From assembly GCA_963663365.2 (NCBI GenBank), contig CAXXIH010000008.1, positions 1,922,001-1,986,000 on the forward strand: DNA of 64,000 nucleotides, in the 5' to 3' direction. A model generated the notes under the pieces. The model worked only from the letters and a program-made list of their open reading frames with translations, did not search any database and was not told the origin of the DNA. Both the position numbers and the translations under genes were made by a program. Source of the stretch: G963663365 sp963663365 (GTDB lineage: Bacteria > Hinthialibacterota > Hinthialibacteria > Hinthialibacterales > G963663365). Of the stretch, positions 27,121 to 36,691 are shown piece after piece (the first letter of the stretch is position 1; each line of letters starts with the position of its first letter).

Positions 27121-28783
27121 CCTGACTTCATAAGGCTCAAATGTTCAAATTTATAACCTATTGATATTATGGCACTTAAGTTTTGGCGGGGTTGTGATTT
27201 GGGTGTCGCAAAGTTAAATTAAAAAAATGTTTGCGCGGAAGATTGTTAATCGTAGCGGTTCGACCAGTGTGAAAGTCATCCGCAAAGAAAAAGGGAAGTA
27301 CCGTGTTGTTCAGACCATAGGAACTTCAAAAGATCCTGCTGTCATCGAGCGCATGTGGCTCCAGGCCCAGAGTATTGCCCAAAAATCGGATCCATACCAA
27401 AGCAAACTCTTCGCCCTGGAAAGCGCAACGGATTTAATTGTCGAAAATGCTATGGATTCGTTATCGAATGCCAGTATTCGCACGATTGGTCCCGAACTGA
27501 TTTTTGGAAGCTTATTCGATCACATCGGTTTCAATCAAATTGATGACCGTTTATTTCGACACCTCGTGATTGCCCGTTTGGCTTTTCCTACCAGCAAACT
27601 GAAGACGGTTGACTATCTTTACCGTTATGAAGGTATTTCGCTGTCTGTTAATACGCTGTATGCATTTCTCGACCGTCTGCACGGCCGCTACAAACAAGAA
27701 GTCGAACAAATCGTTTACCGGCACAGCCAAAAGCACTTGGGTTCCATCTCGGTCGTTTTTTACGACATGACCACGTTGTATTTTGAAGCTGAAGACGAGG
27801 ATGATTTGCGAAAGATCGGTTTTTCCAAAGACGGGAAGTTCCAGCATCCACAAATCATGTTGGGATTGTTGGTTGGGGAGGGTGGCTTGCCCATCGGTTA
27901 CGATGTATTTGAAGGCAACACCTTTGAAGGCCACACGTTGCTACCCACACTCACCCAAATTCAAAAACGGTATGGATTTCAACAACCGATTGTTGTCGCC
28001 GACGCCGCCATGCTTTCGAAAGCCAACTTAGCGCGTCTTTCCGAAGCCCACTATCGGTTCATTATCGGAGCACGGATCAAGACTGAAAGCGAAGAAATCA
28101 AGCAAGAAATTCTGTCCCGCTCCAAGAGCTTACAACATGGCGATCACTTTGTGTTGAAGCGTGAGGATGGTACGCGTTTGGCCGTCACGTATTCGGCAAA
28201 GCGTGCAAGCAAGGATGCACGGAATCGGGAAAAAGGCTTATCCCGGCTTCAGAAACGCATCCGGAGCGGGCGTTTGACCAAAGAGAACCTCAACAATCGA
28301 GGGTACAACAAGTTCTTGGTGATGGACGGCGCGGTATCGGTACGGATTGATGAAGAGAAGGTGCTTGCGGATCAAAAATGGGATGGTTTGAAAGGATATT
28401 TGACCAATACGCGCCTTGGCGCCAAGAAGATTGCCGAACAGTATTCTCACCTATGGCAGATCGAGAGAGCCTTCCGTATTTCGAAAACCGATTTGCGAGT
28501 GCGTCCGATTCATCACTATCGAAGACGTCGGATTGAAGCCCACCTGTGCATCGCCTTTGCGGCCTATGCCATTTACAAGGAACTGGAGCGGCTATTGAAA
28601 AACAAAAAGATCGTGATGAGCGCAAAGAGGGCGGGGGAACTGACACACAATATGTACGAAATGCACTACACACTTCCAGATTCGAAAATGAAGAAAAAAA
28701 GAGTGCTGAGAATGGATAAGGAACAACAGATTCTATTTGATGCCATTCATAAAAAGTAAGGGTGTCGCAAATGTGAAGTCAAG
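27121..28783 (+). mobile_element. IS1634-type insertion sequence
   Basis: A 1663-base element lying exactly between two 30-bp direct repeats. Its ends form a short imperfect inverted repeat, CCTGACTTCA left and CTTGACTTCA right (on the reverse strand). It contains one intact transposase gene. A 12-bp sequence GGGTGTCGCAAA occurs in the same orientation at 27201 and 28760, just before and after that gene. IS1634-family elements are known for long, variable target duplications. Confidence 0.8.
27227..28759 (+). CDS. IS1634-family DDE transposase
   Basis: A 510-residue transposase of the IS4-like DDE superfamily. The catalytic triad is visible as VFYDMTTLYFEAEDED, VVADAAMLSKANL and QYSHLWQIERAFRISKTDLRVRP, the last being the Y-2-R-3-E-6-K-like signature. 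The N-terminal part with IGPELIFGSLFDHIGF is also typical of the family. The frame is complete, so the copy may be active. It starts at ATG 27227 and ends 24 bases before the element's right end. Confidence 0.93.
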   Translation: MFARKIVNRSGSTSVKVIRKEKGKYRVVQTIGTSKDPAVIERMWLQAQSIAQKSDPYQSKLFALESATDLIVENAMDSLSNASIRTIGPELIFGSLFDHIGFNQIDDRLFRHLVIARLAFPTSKLKTVDYLYRYEGISLSVNTLYAFLDRLHGRYKQEVEQIVYRHSQKHLGSISVVFYDMTTLYFEAEDEDDLRKIGFSKDGKFQHPQIMLGLLVGEGGLPIGYDVFEGNTFEGHTLLPTLTQIQKRYGFQQPIVVADAAMLSKANLARLSEAHYRFIIGARIKTESEEIKQEILSRSKSLQHGDHFVLKREDGTRLAVTYSAKRASKDARNREKGLSRLQKRIRSGRLTKENLNNRGYNKFLVMDGAVSVRIDEEKVLADQKWDGLKGYLTNTRLGAKKIAEQYSHLWQIERAFRISKTDLRVRPIHHYRRRRIEAHLCIAFAAYAIYKELERLLKNKKIVMSAKRAGELTHNMYEMHYTLPDSKMKKKRVLRMDKEQQILFDAIHKK

Positions 28784-28813
28784 AGTGAGCGGCGAAGCGG
28801 CCGCCGCCAGTTT
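28784..28813 (+). repeat. right copy of 30-bp direct repeat flanking the IS
   Basis: Identical to 27091-27120. The sequence to its left is the IS and to its right the chromosome, consistent with a target-site duplication. Confidence 0.9.
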
Positions 28814-28990
28814 GTAGTCCTCCAAAACCAACTCCTGGATCAATTTTGCACTTATCTACATAGACGCACCCAAAGCACGAAAAGCTCACAAGGTTTGGGA
28901 AAATAAAGAAAAAGAGGCGTTACAAATACATCAGCATGACTGCATGAGCATTTTGCACAGCAATCCTGCTTTACTTTGTTCATGAATTCT

Positions 28991-31660
28991 CTATCCCCGC
29001 CGGATGATTTCAAAGTTATTAAAGTGGTTGGCGCGGCCTTGGGCGTTAAACAATCCAACGGCGGTTATTTTTTTATCGCCGGGCAACGGATGGTTGCCGA
29101 TGAATTCATGACCGAGGGCGCAACGCAGACTGATTTGGGAACGGACTAAACGCAGTGTGAATCCGCGCTGCATGGTTTGCAGACGTTTAGAAAGCAATAT
29201 TTCGGCGAGCGTGCCGCGCACTTTTTCAAGTTGGGCAAGAACATCGAAACCATCGGTGCGCAGCACAAACCGGTAGAGATCATCGGTTCCATCGACCAAC
29301 AGAGCCAATCCCGCGCAGGCTTCGGTTTGAGTTTGTTCTAAGAAAAGATCGCAGGAAGCAATAAAGCCGCCGGGCACATCACCGGCCCATAACAGCGAAT
29401 CCGCCTCGCTGTTTTCCGGGACCGCTGAGCCGCCAGCAAGTTTCCAGCCACCCTCGGCACGGTAGGCCATTCCGTACTCCGGCTTTTGCAGGGATTCATC
29501 CGCACGGTTAAAGGTATCGCGCAAAACAGCGTCACCGGTCTCGACCGGATAGGGGCCTTCGGGCGACTTTTCGGCGTAGAGCACATTAAAGAGCAGCCGT
29601 TTAAAATCGGCAAAACCCAGCGGCGTTTGCGCCGGAACAACACTGTCGGCATTGATAAAGCCCGCCCGCCGCCACGCTTCAAACAGCGTTTCGTACGCTT
29701 CGCTATCCGTAAATCCGGCCAGTTTTGAAACCGCCGGAAGGACCGTACCCCAAATTGTGGCTGCACTATCCGCATTTTCGCTTCCGGCCAGCGGTTTGAC
29801 CGCGGATTTGAAAGTCCGTTTTGAAACCGGCTTCTCGGCATACGTCAGGAAGAGGTGCTTGAGACACTCCACGGCTTGGGCGTTGCTGAATTCCGTTTCG
29901 GAAATCCAAGTCCCTTGAGCGTTATGCAGCGGGACACCGCGCGCGCCCAGCATTTGATCGATGGTATGCCCCCAACTGCCGGGCATGGCATCGTCAAAAT
30001 AGACGATCCCCTGCCCTGTCCGTGAAAGCCCGAGAAGCTGCGTCTTTTCGATATCGGTTTCATGCGGCAACACATCATCCCGCAAGGCCACGGCGGCGGC
30101 GTGAGCGCACCCCGCGCCGATCTGAAAACGTCCCGGCTCCATTCGTGGAAAAGCGGAATAGGCCTGGTGCGTATACGCGCCCGCTGAAGCGACCAATAGG
30201 CCGGTGGCTTCTTTGGGCCGGGGAATACAAACGTCAAACGGAATACAGCAGACACCGTAATTGGGATTGATAAAACGCGGAACCTGCAACCCTTCCGGAC
30301 CGGAGCCTTCGACAGTTCGATGAGTCACGCCATGGATATCGATGTTCATGGCATTGAAGTAGAAACTGCGCGGATGCCAGTAATCTTTTTGATAGAGCGC
30401 TTCGGTCCCCTGATCCTCCATAAATTTCCCGCCCAGCACATGGTCATTGACCATACGCCGCCCCTCACGCATATAAATCAAAGAAGCCAGCGGCACATTT
30501 CCGGCTTTGGTGGTGGTTCCATAATCCGCCAAGGTGTATTTGGCAGGCATGCCCTCACGGAATGTTTTAGATGAGAGCCCCCAATGCGTATGCCCGAGTT
30601 CGTGCTGCGCGTAATAAATTACACAAAGCAGACGCGCTTGATGTTTGCGCTCGATGGCCTCCCGGTCAGCGATGTTCATCGACTCCAAACAGTGACGGCC
30701 ATCCGGCAATTTCCAACCTTCCACAAAAGAAGAATGGATATCCGCGCTGAAGCGGTAATGATTCTTTCCGAGTTTGACACCGCCGAGGCCTTTGACCCAT
30801 TCATAATCTTTTTTGTTATATCCGGCGGGAGGAACAGTTAAGACCCAAGGATTGTCCGGCGATTTGGTTTCATGCCGTTCAAGCACCAGCATCCCGCTCC
30901 AGCCCATCGTACGCGCCACTTCATCGGCTTTGAATGTGGACTGGGGCAGAGGTTCACCACCACCTAGAGCGCCGCGAATCGGGGTATAAATTTCTCCGGC
31001 GGAGTATTCCATATTCCGGGTGGGATCATCCGAGGGAACTTTGCCCTCGCGTTTGAGCGTCATTTCCACACCGGACAAATAGGCCACATCGCCTTCGATT
31101 TCGGCGTCGATGGTGATCTTTGCGTTCACATTTAGTTTTTTGGCAACGTCTTTACGGTGACGGAACAAAACCCCGGTCACTTGCGTGCCGTCTTTGTGCA
31201 CAGCGGCGGGATAGTAATCGGCAAGAATGGTGACATTGGGCAGTTTCTCGAATTCCCGCAAAAAGTACTCAAACATTTCATGCGGCGGCACAACGTACTT
31301 TGTATCTTCAATTTCCAACCCGGTGGCAACACGGCCCAAAACATCCATCTCTAAGGCAAAACCGCCAATGCAACGCACGGGCATATCGCTATCGGGATTG
31401 AGGCCATTGGTCGGCAACCCGCCGAGATCGCGAGGGGCGCGCATAACCAACACCGTATCGAGCCCCAAACGGCCCGCGGTCAAAGCGGCCGCTGTCCCCG
31501 CCGAGCTTCCGCCGACAATTAGTAATTCGCAATCATAAGAATCGTGCTTGGGCTCAAAGGGATGGGAAAGCACAGGCTCAAAATCGGCATACAAGAGGCC
31601 GGGCGCGGCCAAAAGCCCTGTGCAGTATGTTGTTGTTTTTATAAATTCGCGTCGATCCAT
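28991..31660 (-). CDS. Tat-exported FAD-dependent oxidoreductase with C-terminal lectin-like domain
   Basis: An 889-residue protein. The N-terminus RREFIKTTTYCTGLLAAPGL is a twin-arginine signal. LLIVGGSSAGTAAALTAGRLG is a variant of the FAD dinucleotide-binding glycine motif, and LGGLPTNGLNPD follows; this matches the large 'FAD-dependent oxidoreductase' family (PF12831-like) of glycan degraders. From about residue 735 a beta-rich domain (DVPGGFIASCDLFLEQ to FNNFEIIRRG) resembles concanavalin/LamG-like folds. Substrate unknown; oxidation of glycoside hydroxyls is plausible given nearby DUF1080 proteins. The start ATG 31660 has a GAGG site eight bases upstream. Confidence 0.85.
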   Translation of the reverse strand: MDRREFIKTTTYCTGLLAAPGLLYADFEPVLSHPFEPKHDSYDCELLIVGGSSAGTAAALTAGRLGLDTVLVMRAPRDLGGLPTNGLNPDSDMPVRCIGGFALEMDVLGRVATGLEIEDTKYVVPPHEMFEYFLREFEKLPNVTILADYYPAAVHKDGTQVTGVLFRHRKDVAKKLNVNAKITIDAEIEGDVAYLSGVEMTLKREGKVPSDDPTRNMEYSAGEIYTPIRGALGGGEPLPQSTFKADEVARTMGWSGMLVLERHETKSPDNPWVLTVPPAGYNKKDYEWVKGLGGVKLGKNHYRFSADIHSSFVEGWKLPDGRHCLESMNIADREAIERKHQARLLCVIYYAQHELGHTHWGLSSKTFREGMPAKYTLADYGTTTKAGNVPLASLIYMREGRRMVNDHVLGGKFMEDQGTEALYQKDYWHPRSFYFNAMNIDIHGVTHRTVEGSGPEGLQVPRFINPNYGVCCIPFDVCIPRPKEATGLLVASAGAYTHQAYSAFPRMEPGRFQIGAGCAHAAAVALRDDVLPHETDIEKTQLLGLSRTGQGIVYFDDAMPGSWGHTIDQMLGARGVPLHNAQGTWISETEFSNAQAVECLKHLFLTYAEKPVSKRTFKSAVKPLAGSENADSAATIWGTVLPAVSKLAGFTDSEAYETLFEAWRRAGFINADSVVPAQTPLGFADFKRLLFNVLYAEKSPEGPYPVETGDAVLRDTFNRADESLQKPEYGMAYRAEGGWKLAGGSAVPENSEADSLLWAGDVPGGFIASCDLFLEQTQTEACAGLALLVDGTDDLYRFVLRTDGFDVLAQLEKVRGTLAEILLSKRLQTMQRGFTLRLVRSQISLRCALGHEFIGNHPLPGDKKITAVGLFNAQGRANHFNNFEIIRRG

Positions 31661-31703
31661 TTTTTCGGCCTCATTAAGCGCGTTCAAGTTCTGTTAAGCA
31701 AGA

Positions 31704-31733
31704 TTGGAATCCATCGTAAAAAGGATTTATAAA
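31704..31733 (+). promoter_or_regulatory. possible promoter for the gene at 31801
   Basis: TTGGAA at 31704-31709 and TATAAA at 31728-31733, 18 bases apart, in the divergent region. The match is moderate. Confidence 0.35.
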
Positions 31734-31800
31734 ACTATACATTGGGTTTTCGGATTTCTGCTACCCTTAAACGTCAACCACTCGATACGAGGCGATCATC

Positions 31801-33288
31801 ATGCGTGCAATTTCGGCATTCTTTTTGTTGTTTCTTGGTTTAGCGGTTTTACCGATGTTATCCACCGGAGAGGCAGTACTTGACCTGGAAAAACTGCGCC
31901 TATCCGAGTTTGGCGAGCCGGTGGTTCGTTCCCTGGAACTGCTGATTGAAAAAGGAACCGACCGGTATGGCACAATCCATTCCCCCCTTTGGATGGCGGT
32001 TCTGGACGCTCAAACAGTCACCGCGCCACACGAACCGGAGGCCGTTGACGAAAATGTGCGTGTGATCCGGCGGGGACGGCGTTCGCCCGGCGGGACAAAC
32101 TTCTATCACGATCAACCAACATTACGCGTGGCCTATGCGCTTTCTGACCTGACCGGAGAACAATCATTTGCCAAATCGGCGGATGCTTATTTGCTGGAAG
32201 CCATGAAACGATGCGTAAAACCGGATACCGGCTTTTTTGTTTGGGGCTGGCACACCTGGTATGACGCATTTGATGAAGATTTTAAATCCAACTCCGGCGA
32301 TCAACACGAAATGCATCTGCTGCTTCCGGATTGGGAGCGCTTATACAAACTGAATTCCGAGGCTGTGCTGCGTGAAGTTGAGGCGATCTGGGAATTTCAT
32401 ATCTGTAACAAAGAGACCGGCGAATACAACCGTCACGGTGACGGGAATTGCGGGCTGGCTTTTGCAATGTCCGGTTCTTCGTTTATTTATGCCTTTATGG
32501 AAATGAATCGTTTAACCGGCGATCCGGTTTGGAGAGAACGTGCCTATACGGTTTCCAACTGGCACTGGAATCACCGTAACCCGGAAACGAATCTGACCGT
32601 CAATGTGCCCAATGGCGACCGGTTTGACGGAAAATTCTGCGACACGGCGGTCACCGGGTTGCACGCGGGGCAGACCATGCTCACCGCCCTGCGTACCGGA
32701 GACGCCTTATTGCGGGAAAGGGCTCTGGCCTATTTGAAGGCGTATGCGCAATACGGTTACAACGAAAAGGAAAAAGGCTTTTATGGAATGGTCGAACAGG
32801 ACGGCACACCGCTGACCGAATGGAAGGCCGAAGGGTACGATCAATATGCCAAACCGGGCCTGTTGGATCTTTGGGAAGTGTATGTCATCGGGTACGCCTA
32901 TCCGCTACCGGCCGCGCAAAATTACGCCTATGCCATGCGCGGCGGCAAAGATCCATTGCTTTGGAAAAGCGCCTTGCGCTGGGCGGATTGGATCGAACGC
33001 TCGTTACCGGCCAATGAAGGCCGGGGGACTTATGCGGATCAATACGGGCGGTGCATTTCGTTCTTTTTGGAGTTGTATCGTCATACCGGTGATGAACATT
33101 ACCGGGAAACGGCGTTCCGCATTGGACATGAAGCGCTGCACCATCTGGACACCGGCCAATTGCTGAAATCACATCCTAACAAACCTTATTGGGAAGCCGT
33201 GGACGGCATAGGGCTGCTTTTACACGGACTGCTGGAATTGGCGTTATGCGAAACGGGAACGCAATACGATCTCGGCTTTAATATGTGA
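31801..33288 (+). CDS. exported alpha/alpha-barrel protein of unknown function
   Basis: A 495-residue protein with a signal peptide (MRAISAFFLLFLGLAVLPML to about residue 25). The body contains repeated helix-hairpin units of the form LTGDPVWRERA, TGDALLRERALAYL and TGDEHYRETAFRIGHEA, typical of (alpha/alpha)6 toroid folds used by glycoside hydrolases, polysaccharide lyases and epimerases. WGWHTWYDAFDEDF and NGDRFDGKFCDTAVTG are candidate active-site segments. No family could be fixed; a polysaccharide-active enzyme is likely. Confidence 0.65.
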   Translation: MRAISAFFLLFLGLAVLPMLSTGEAVLDLEKLRLSEFGEPVVRSLELLIEKGTDRYGTIHSPLWMAVLDAQTVTAPHEPEAVDENVRVIRRGRRSPGGTNFYHDQPTLRVAYALSDLTGEQSFAKSADAYLLEAMKRCVKPDTGFFVWGWHTWYDAFDEDFKSNSGDQHEMHLLLPDWERLYKLNSEAVLREVEAIWEFHICNKETGEYNRHGDGNCGLAFAMSGSSFIYAFMEMNRLTGDPVWRERAYTVSNWHWNHRNPETNLTVNVPNGDRFDGKFCDTAVTGLHAGQTMLTALRTGDALLRERALAYLKAYAQYGYNEKEKGFYGMVEQDGTPLTEWKAEGYDQYAKPGLLDLWEVYVIGYAYPLPAAQNYAYAMRGGKDPLLWKSALRWADWIERSLPANEGRGTYADQYGRCISFFLELYRHTGDEHYRETAFRIGHEALHHLDTGQLLKSHPNKPYWEAVDGIGLLLHGLLELALCETGTQYDLGFNM

Positions 33289-33318
33289 CGCTATCCGCTA
33301 TCGGTATTCGAGAAGAAT

Positions 33319-34380
33319 TTACGTATTGATAAAAACTTCTTTCCCGGTGCGGGCCGATTCATAAATCGCGCAGGCCACTTCGGGTGCTTTGCGGGCCTCT
33401 TGCAACGGCACCATCGGCTCGCGGTCTTCGTGTATTGCAGCAGCGAGATCAGCCGTAAGGACAATATGTCCGAGAAATTCCACAGCCATAGCATCGGCGG
33501 CGACGGCGTGACTTGCTTTTGAAGGGCCGAATTCAGCCAACATGGCCTTGGATTCTTCGGCTTCATTTTCTCCGGCGATACGCCACTCGATCAATCCGCG
33601 TTCATCCGCATGAAGGCATCCCTTGGTCCCATATATGAGATACTGTCCGGGCAGGCCGGGATAGCAGCAGGTTGTGGTGGAGAGGGTAGCCAAAACACCG
33701 GACTCAAAATGAATAATGGCCGCCAATGTATCTTCGGTCTCAATATCGTGGCCGTAGATGCCGTGCTTGGCCTGAACCGACCGTACGGGACCGCATAAGA
33801 AGATCATCAAATCCAGGTTATGAATGCCTTGGTTCATCAATGAGCCACCGCCATCCAGTTCCCAGGTGCCATGCCAACTACCATGTTCGCCGGAGTAGTA
33901 GCTGTCTTCACGGTACCAAGGTAGAACCGAATACATGCCGGTAAGTTTGCCCAACCGGCCGGCCTGCACGGCTTCGCGCATTTTGATATAGAGCGGTTTG
34001 GTACGGGATTGAAAGATACAACCGCATTTCACGCCGGTTTCGGCGATGCCATCGATCAGCTGCTGAATTTTTCCGGGTGTGATTTCAATCGGCTTTTCGA
34101 TCAGGATATGTTTCCCCGCCCTGGCAGCCTGCAGGCTATGTTCGAGGTGCATTCCACTAGGCGTAACCACCGAAATCACTTCGATTTCGGGATCGGCCAG
34201 CATGTCCTTGTAGTCGGCATAAGCCTTGCAGCCGAATTCTTTGACAGCGGCCTCCAGACGTACCGGATCGACATCACAAGCGGCCACCAATCGTGCGCCT
34301 TCAGCATAGGCCAACGCCCGGCAATGATGCGTTCCCATCCCCAAGCCAAGAACACCAAATCCAATTTCACGCTCACTCAT
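33319..34380 (-). CDS. Gfo/Idh/MocA-family oxidoreductase
   Basis: NAD(P)-dependent sugar or inositol dehydrogenase-type enzyme, 353 residues. The Rossmann motif IGFGVLGLGMGTHHC is followed by AACDVDPVRL, VVTPSGMHLEHSLQAA and the catalytic Lys region KHILIEKPIEIT, then DGGGSLMNQGIHNLDLM in the substrate domain, with the conserved His-Asp. Substrate unknown. ATG 34380 has an AGGTG site; the frame is open to 34620. It may form one sugar-processing group with the convergent barrel protein. Confidence 0.93.
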   Translation of the reverse strand: MSEREIGFGVLGLGMGTHHCRALAYAEGARLVAACDVDPVRLEAAVKEFGCKAYADYKDMLADPEIEVISVVTPSGMHLEHSLQAARAGKHILIEKPIEITPGKIQQLIDGIAETGVKCGCIFQSRTKPLYIKMREAVQAGRLGKLTGMYSVLPWYREDSYYSGEHGSWHGTWELDGGGSLMNQGIHNLDLMIFLCGPVRSVQAKHGIYGHDIETEDTLAAIIHFESGVLATLSTTTCCYPGLPGQYLIYGTKGCLHADERGLIEWRIAGENEAEESKAMLAEFGPSKASHAVAADAMAVEFLGHIVLTADLAAAIHEDREPMVPLQEARKAPEVACAIYESARTGKEVFINT

Positions 34381-34488
34381 TCGGATCACCTCGTTCTCAA
34401 GCATCAAAAAAACATGAATTTTGAGTATAAACACAGCCGCAATCTGGTTAAAGTTGGTTAATCCTGGTATTCGAGGATGGAAGCAATC

Positions 34489-35691
34489 GTGAAAAAAACT
34501 CGAAATCAGCCGATTGATGAAGTCTCCAAAGCCCAAACGGCAGACGGCGAACGCAGCCTGCCGGATGGTTGTCCCCGCCTGCCCGGTTGGGCAGCGGTGG
34601 TCAATTCCCGTCAGGCCCATTACCTGCTGTGTGGAGAGGAGTGGATTCTTAAGACGGTTGAGGCCGTGCGGGACACAACCAAGCGCGGGAACGGCATTAT
34701 CACATCATTGGGGATGAATACCTGGGAGCTGAGCCTTTGGGCCGCCGGACAATGTGGCGCGCATGTTCTGTTGGTGATTCCCGAGGACAGTATGATCCCA
34801 AACATGGGCGAACAGATTGCAGCCGAGTTCGACGCCGATCCCGGCAAACTTCATCTATTGCCATTCTCCTCGGTGAAATCAGGGAAAACGCCGAAACGAG
34901 ATTGGCCCAAGCGGGATGAGATTATATTTGACACCGCCAATGAAATCCTTCCGGTCAGTGTGCGTGACGGCGGCAATTTGCGGGGATTGATCGATAAAGC
35001 CGAGAGCAAAGGGAAGAAAATCGATACACGATGCTCGGTATCTCACGGTGTATTGCACCGTCCGCCAATCGCAAGCCGTATAGATACTGAATCATTGCAG
35101 GAATGGACTTCCAATCCGAATTGGTCCTACTTGACTCATTGGACACGGAGTTTTGCAGGGCCATGGCCTGGTGAACGCGCCGCCGATTACTACAAAGCAT
35201 TGTTTTCGGATGGCATCTGCGAAGGACCGGATTATCCCCGGTCCGCATGGCATACACTCATCCGTATTCTTACCGAGAGGAAATTGCGAAGTTCATCATT
35301 CCGCATCAGGGGAGACCACTCTGTCGTGGCGTTTACTGCGCAGAATCCAAAGGATGTCATATCGCGGATGCGTTACCGGAGACGTTTCCAACGATGGAAT
35401 TTCGAGCCGTATGCCATAGCCATCCGCAAACAACGGCTCGTGGATATCGGGGCACAGCCGGTTCAATACCTGCAACCGGGAGAAAGCCCCGGGCAAAAAA
35501 CCAATGAAGTCTGGATTCAAGGGAACAAATCAGGAAAAGCCGACTGGAGCCTGGAAGCGGAATGGCGTCTTGAAGGATGCCTTAACCTGAACATACTGGA
35601 ACCCGATGATGTCACGGCAATTGTTAGAAACACGTTAGAAATACCCTTGATACAAGAAATTTCCCCTTGGCGGGTTCGCGCACTGACTTAG
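34489..35691 (+). CDS. protein of unknown function
   Basis: About 400 residues, no signal peptide. The first half has a Rossmann-like stretch (GIITSLGMNTWELSLWAA, HVLLVIPEDS) and Lys/Arg-rich segments. The C-terminal half contains RWNFEPYAIAIRKQRLVDIGAQPVQYL and DWSLEAEWRLEG. The E-EWR pattern together with 'xxPVxY' recalls DUF2971-like proteins, some of which occur in accessory regions. No function is assigned. The start is either GTG 34489, with GAGGA ten bases upstream, or ATG 34477. The next gene, an RpiR-type regulator, starts 62 bases after the stop on the same strand. Confidence 0.6.
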   Translation: MKKTRNQPIDEVSKAQTADGERSLPDGCPRLPGWAAVVNSRQAHYLLCGEEWILKTVEAVRDTTKRGNGIITSLGMNTWELSLWAAGQCGAHVLLVIPEDSMIPNMGEQIAAEFDADPGKLHLLPFSSVKSGKTPKRDWPKRDEIIFDTANEILPVSVRDGGNLRGLIDKAESKGKKIDTRCSVSHGVLHRPPIASRIDTESLQEWTSNPNWSYLTHWTRSFAGPWPGERAADYYKALFSDGICEGPDYPRSAWHTLIRILTERKLRSSSFRIRGDHSVVAFTAQNPKDVISRMRYRRRFQRWNFEPYAIAIRKQRLVDIGAQPVQYLQPGESPGQKTNEVWIQGNKSGKADWSLEAEWRLEGCLNLNILEPDDVTAIVRNTLEIPLIQEISPWRVRALT

Positions 35692-35753
35692 TCTATTTAA
35701 ATTCGAAAGTGGGGATGCACAATTCTTAGAAAAATGTGGTAATCTGCCGGATC

Positions 35754-36629
35754 ATGGCTTCTAACAACCGCCCGGAACATGCGACTTGCCTTTCTCGTAT
35801 TATCGCCATGCTTCCCTCTCTCAATCCCGTAGAGCGGAAAGTAGGCGAGTATGTTAAATCTCACGCGGACGATTGCCTCACATTGCCCATCGGTTCACTT
35901 GCCAAGAACGCAGGTTGCAGCCCGGGAACGGTCACCCGTTTCGTGACGTCGTTGGGCTATGAGAATTACAAAGAATTCACGATTGAACTCGCCAAAGACT
36001 TGGCTTCACGTCCGGCACGCATTGCGGAGGAGTTCGAGGATTCCGACTCATTTGAAGATACCATCGGGAAAGTCTTTCAGCTGCAAGCCGCGAGTCTGCA
36101 CGACACAGAAAAACTACTCAATATCGATACACTTCGTGCGGTTGTGGAACGTATTGCCAAGGCACGCACAACATGCGTCTTTGGGTGCGGTGAATCCGGC
36201 GTTGTGGCGCTTTATGCCCAAACCCGCTTCCAGAACATCGGATTACGTGTTCATGCCTATCGCGACAGTTACGAGCAACTGGCAGTCTCGGCGGGCCTCG
36301 GTAAAGACGATATCGCCATTGGTGTCAGTCATTCGGGCCAAACGCGTCCCGTAGGAGAAGCCCTGTCTGTGGCCCGGAACAACGGCGCGACGACTGTGGC
36401 ATTAACCAATCGTGACGCCTCTCCGCTGGCGGAATGCGCGGACTACGTACTTCTGACGGCTCATGAGAATCGCAAACTCAGAACCGTTTCTTACGCATCG
36501 TATTTTGCCTTGTTGTGTCTTGTTGATTTGCTGTATTTGATGGTTGCGCGCCATTCCATTAAGGAACTGAGCCCGGCCTGGGAACAGATCGAAGACGTAG
36601 TGCAAAGGTACTTCTTTAAATCGCGGTAA
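35754..36629 (+). CDS. MurR/RpiR-family transcriptional regulator
   Basis: A 291-residue regulator with an N-terminal RpiR helix-turn-helix (NPVERKVGEYVKSHADD, then GSLAKNAGCSPGTVTRFVTSLGYENYKEF) and a C-terminal SIS domain (TTCVFGCGESGVVALYA, IAIGVSHSGQTRPVGEAL, ATTVALTNRDASPLA). The family senses phosphosugars and controls sugar catabolism genes. Its neighbours make the Gfo/Idh/MocA and barrel-protein region a plausible regulon. ATG 35754 is preferred over the upstream start at 35736. Confidence 0.93.
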   Translation: MASNNRPEHATCLSRIIAMLPSLNPVERKVGEYVKSHADDCLTLPIGSLAKNAGCSPGTVTRFVTSLGYENYKEFTIELAKDLASRPARIAEEFEDSDSFEDTIGKVFQLQAASLHDTEKLLNIDTLRAVVERIAKARTTCVFGCGESGVVALYAQTRFQNIGLRVHAYRDSYEQLAVSAGLGKDDIAIGVSHSGQTRPVGEALSVARNNGATTVALTNRDASPLAECADYVLLTAHENRKLRTVSYASYFALLCLVDLLYLMVARHSIKELSPAWEQIEDVVQRYFFKSR

Positions 36630-36691
36630 GTTCTTTCCGTTTGAAAATGGAACGGATCATGCGGCCTTCTTAAGGGCGTGCCCGGGTGTGT

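Noticed and set aside
24229..28783. A complete multi-gene defence island
   Set aside because: Only the helicase and an IS are present; there is no second effector gene, and sugar genes lie on both sides.
36633..36655. Hairpin TCCGTT/AACGGA between regulator and pyrophosphatase genes
   Set aside because: Six-bp stem, no T-run; too weak to call.
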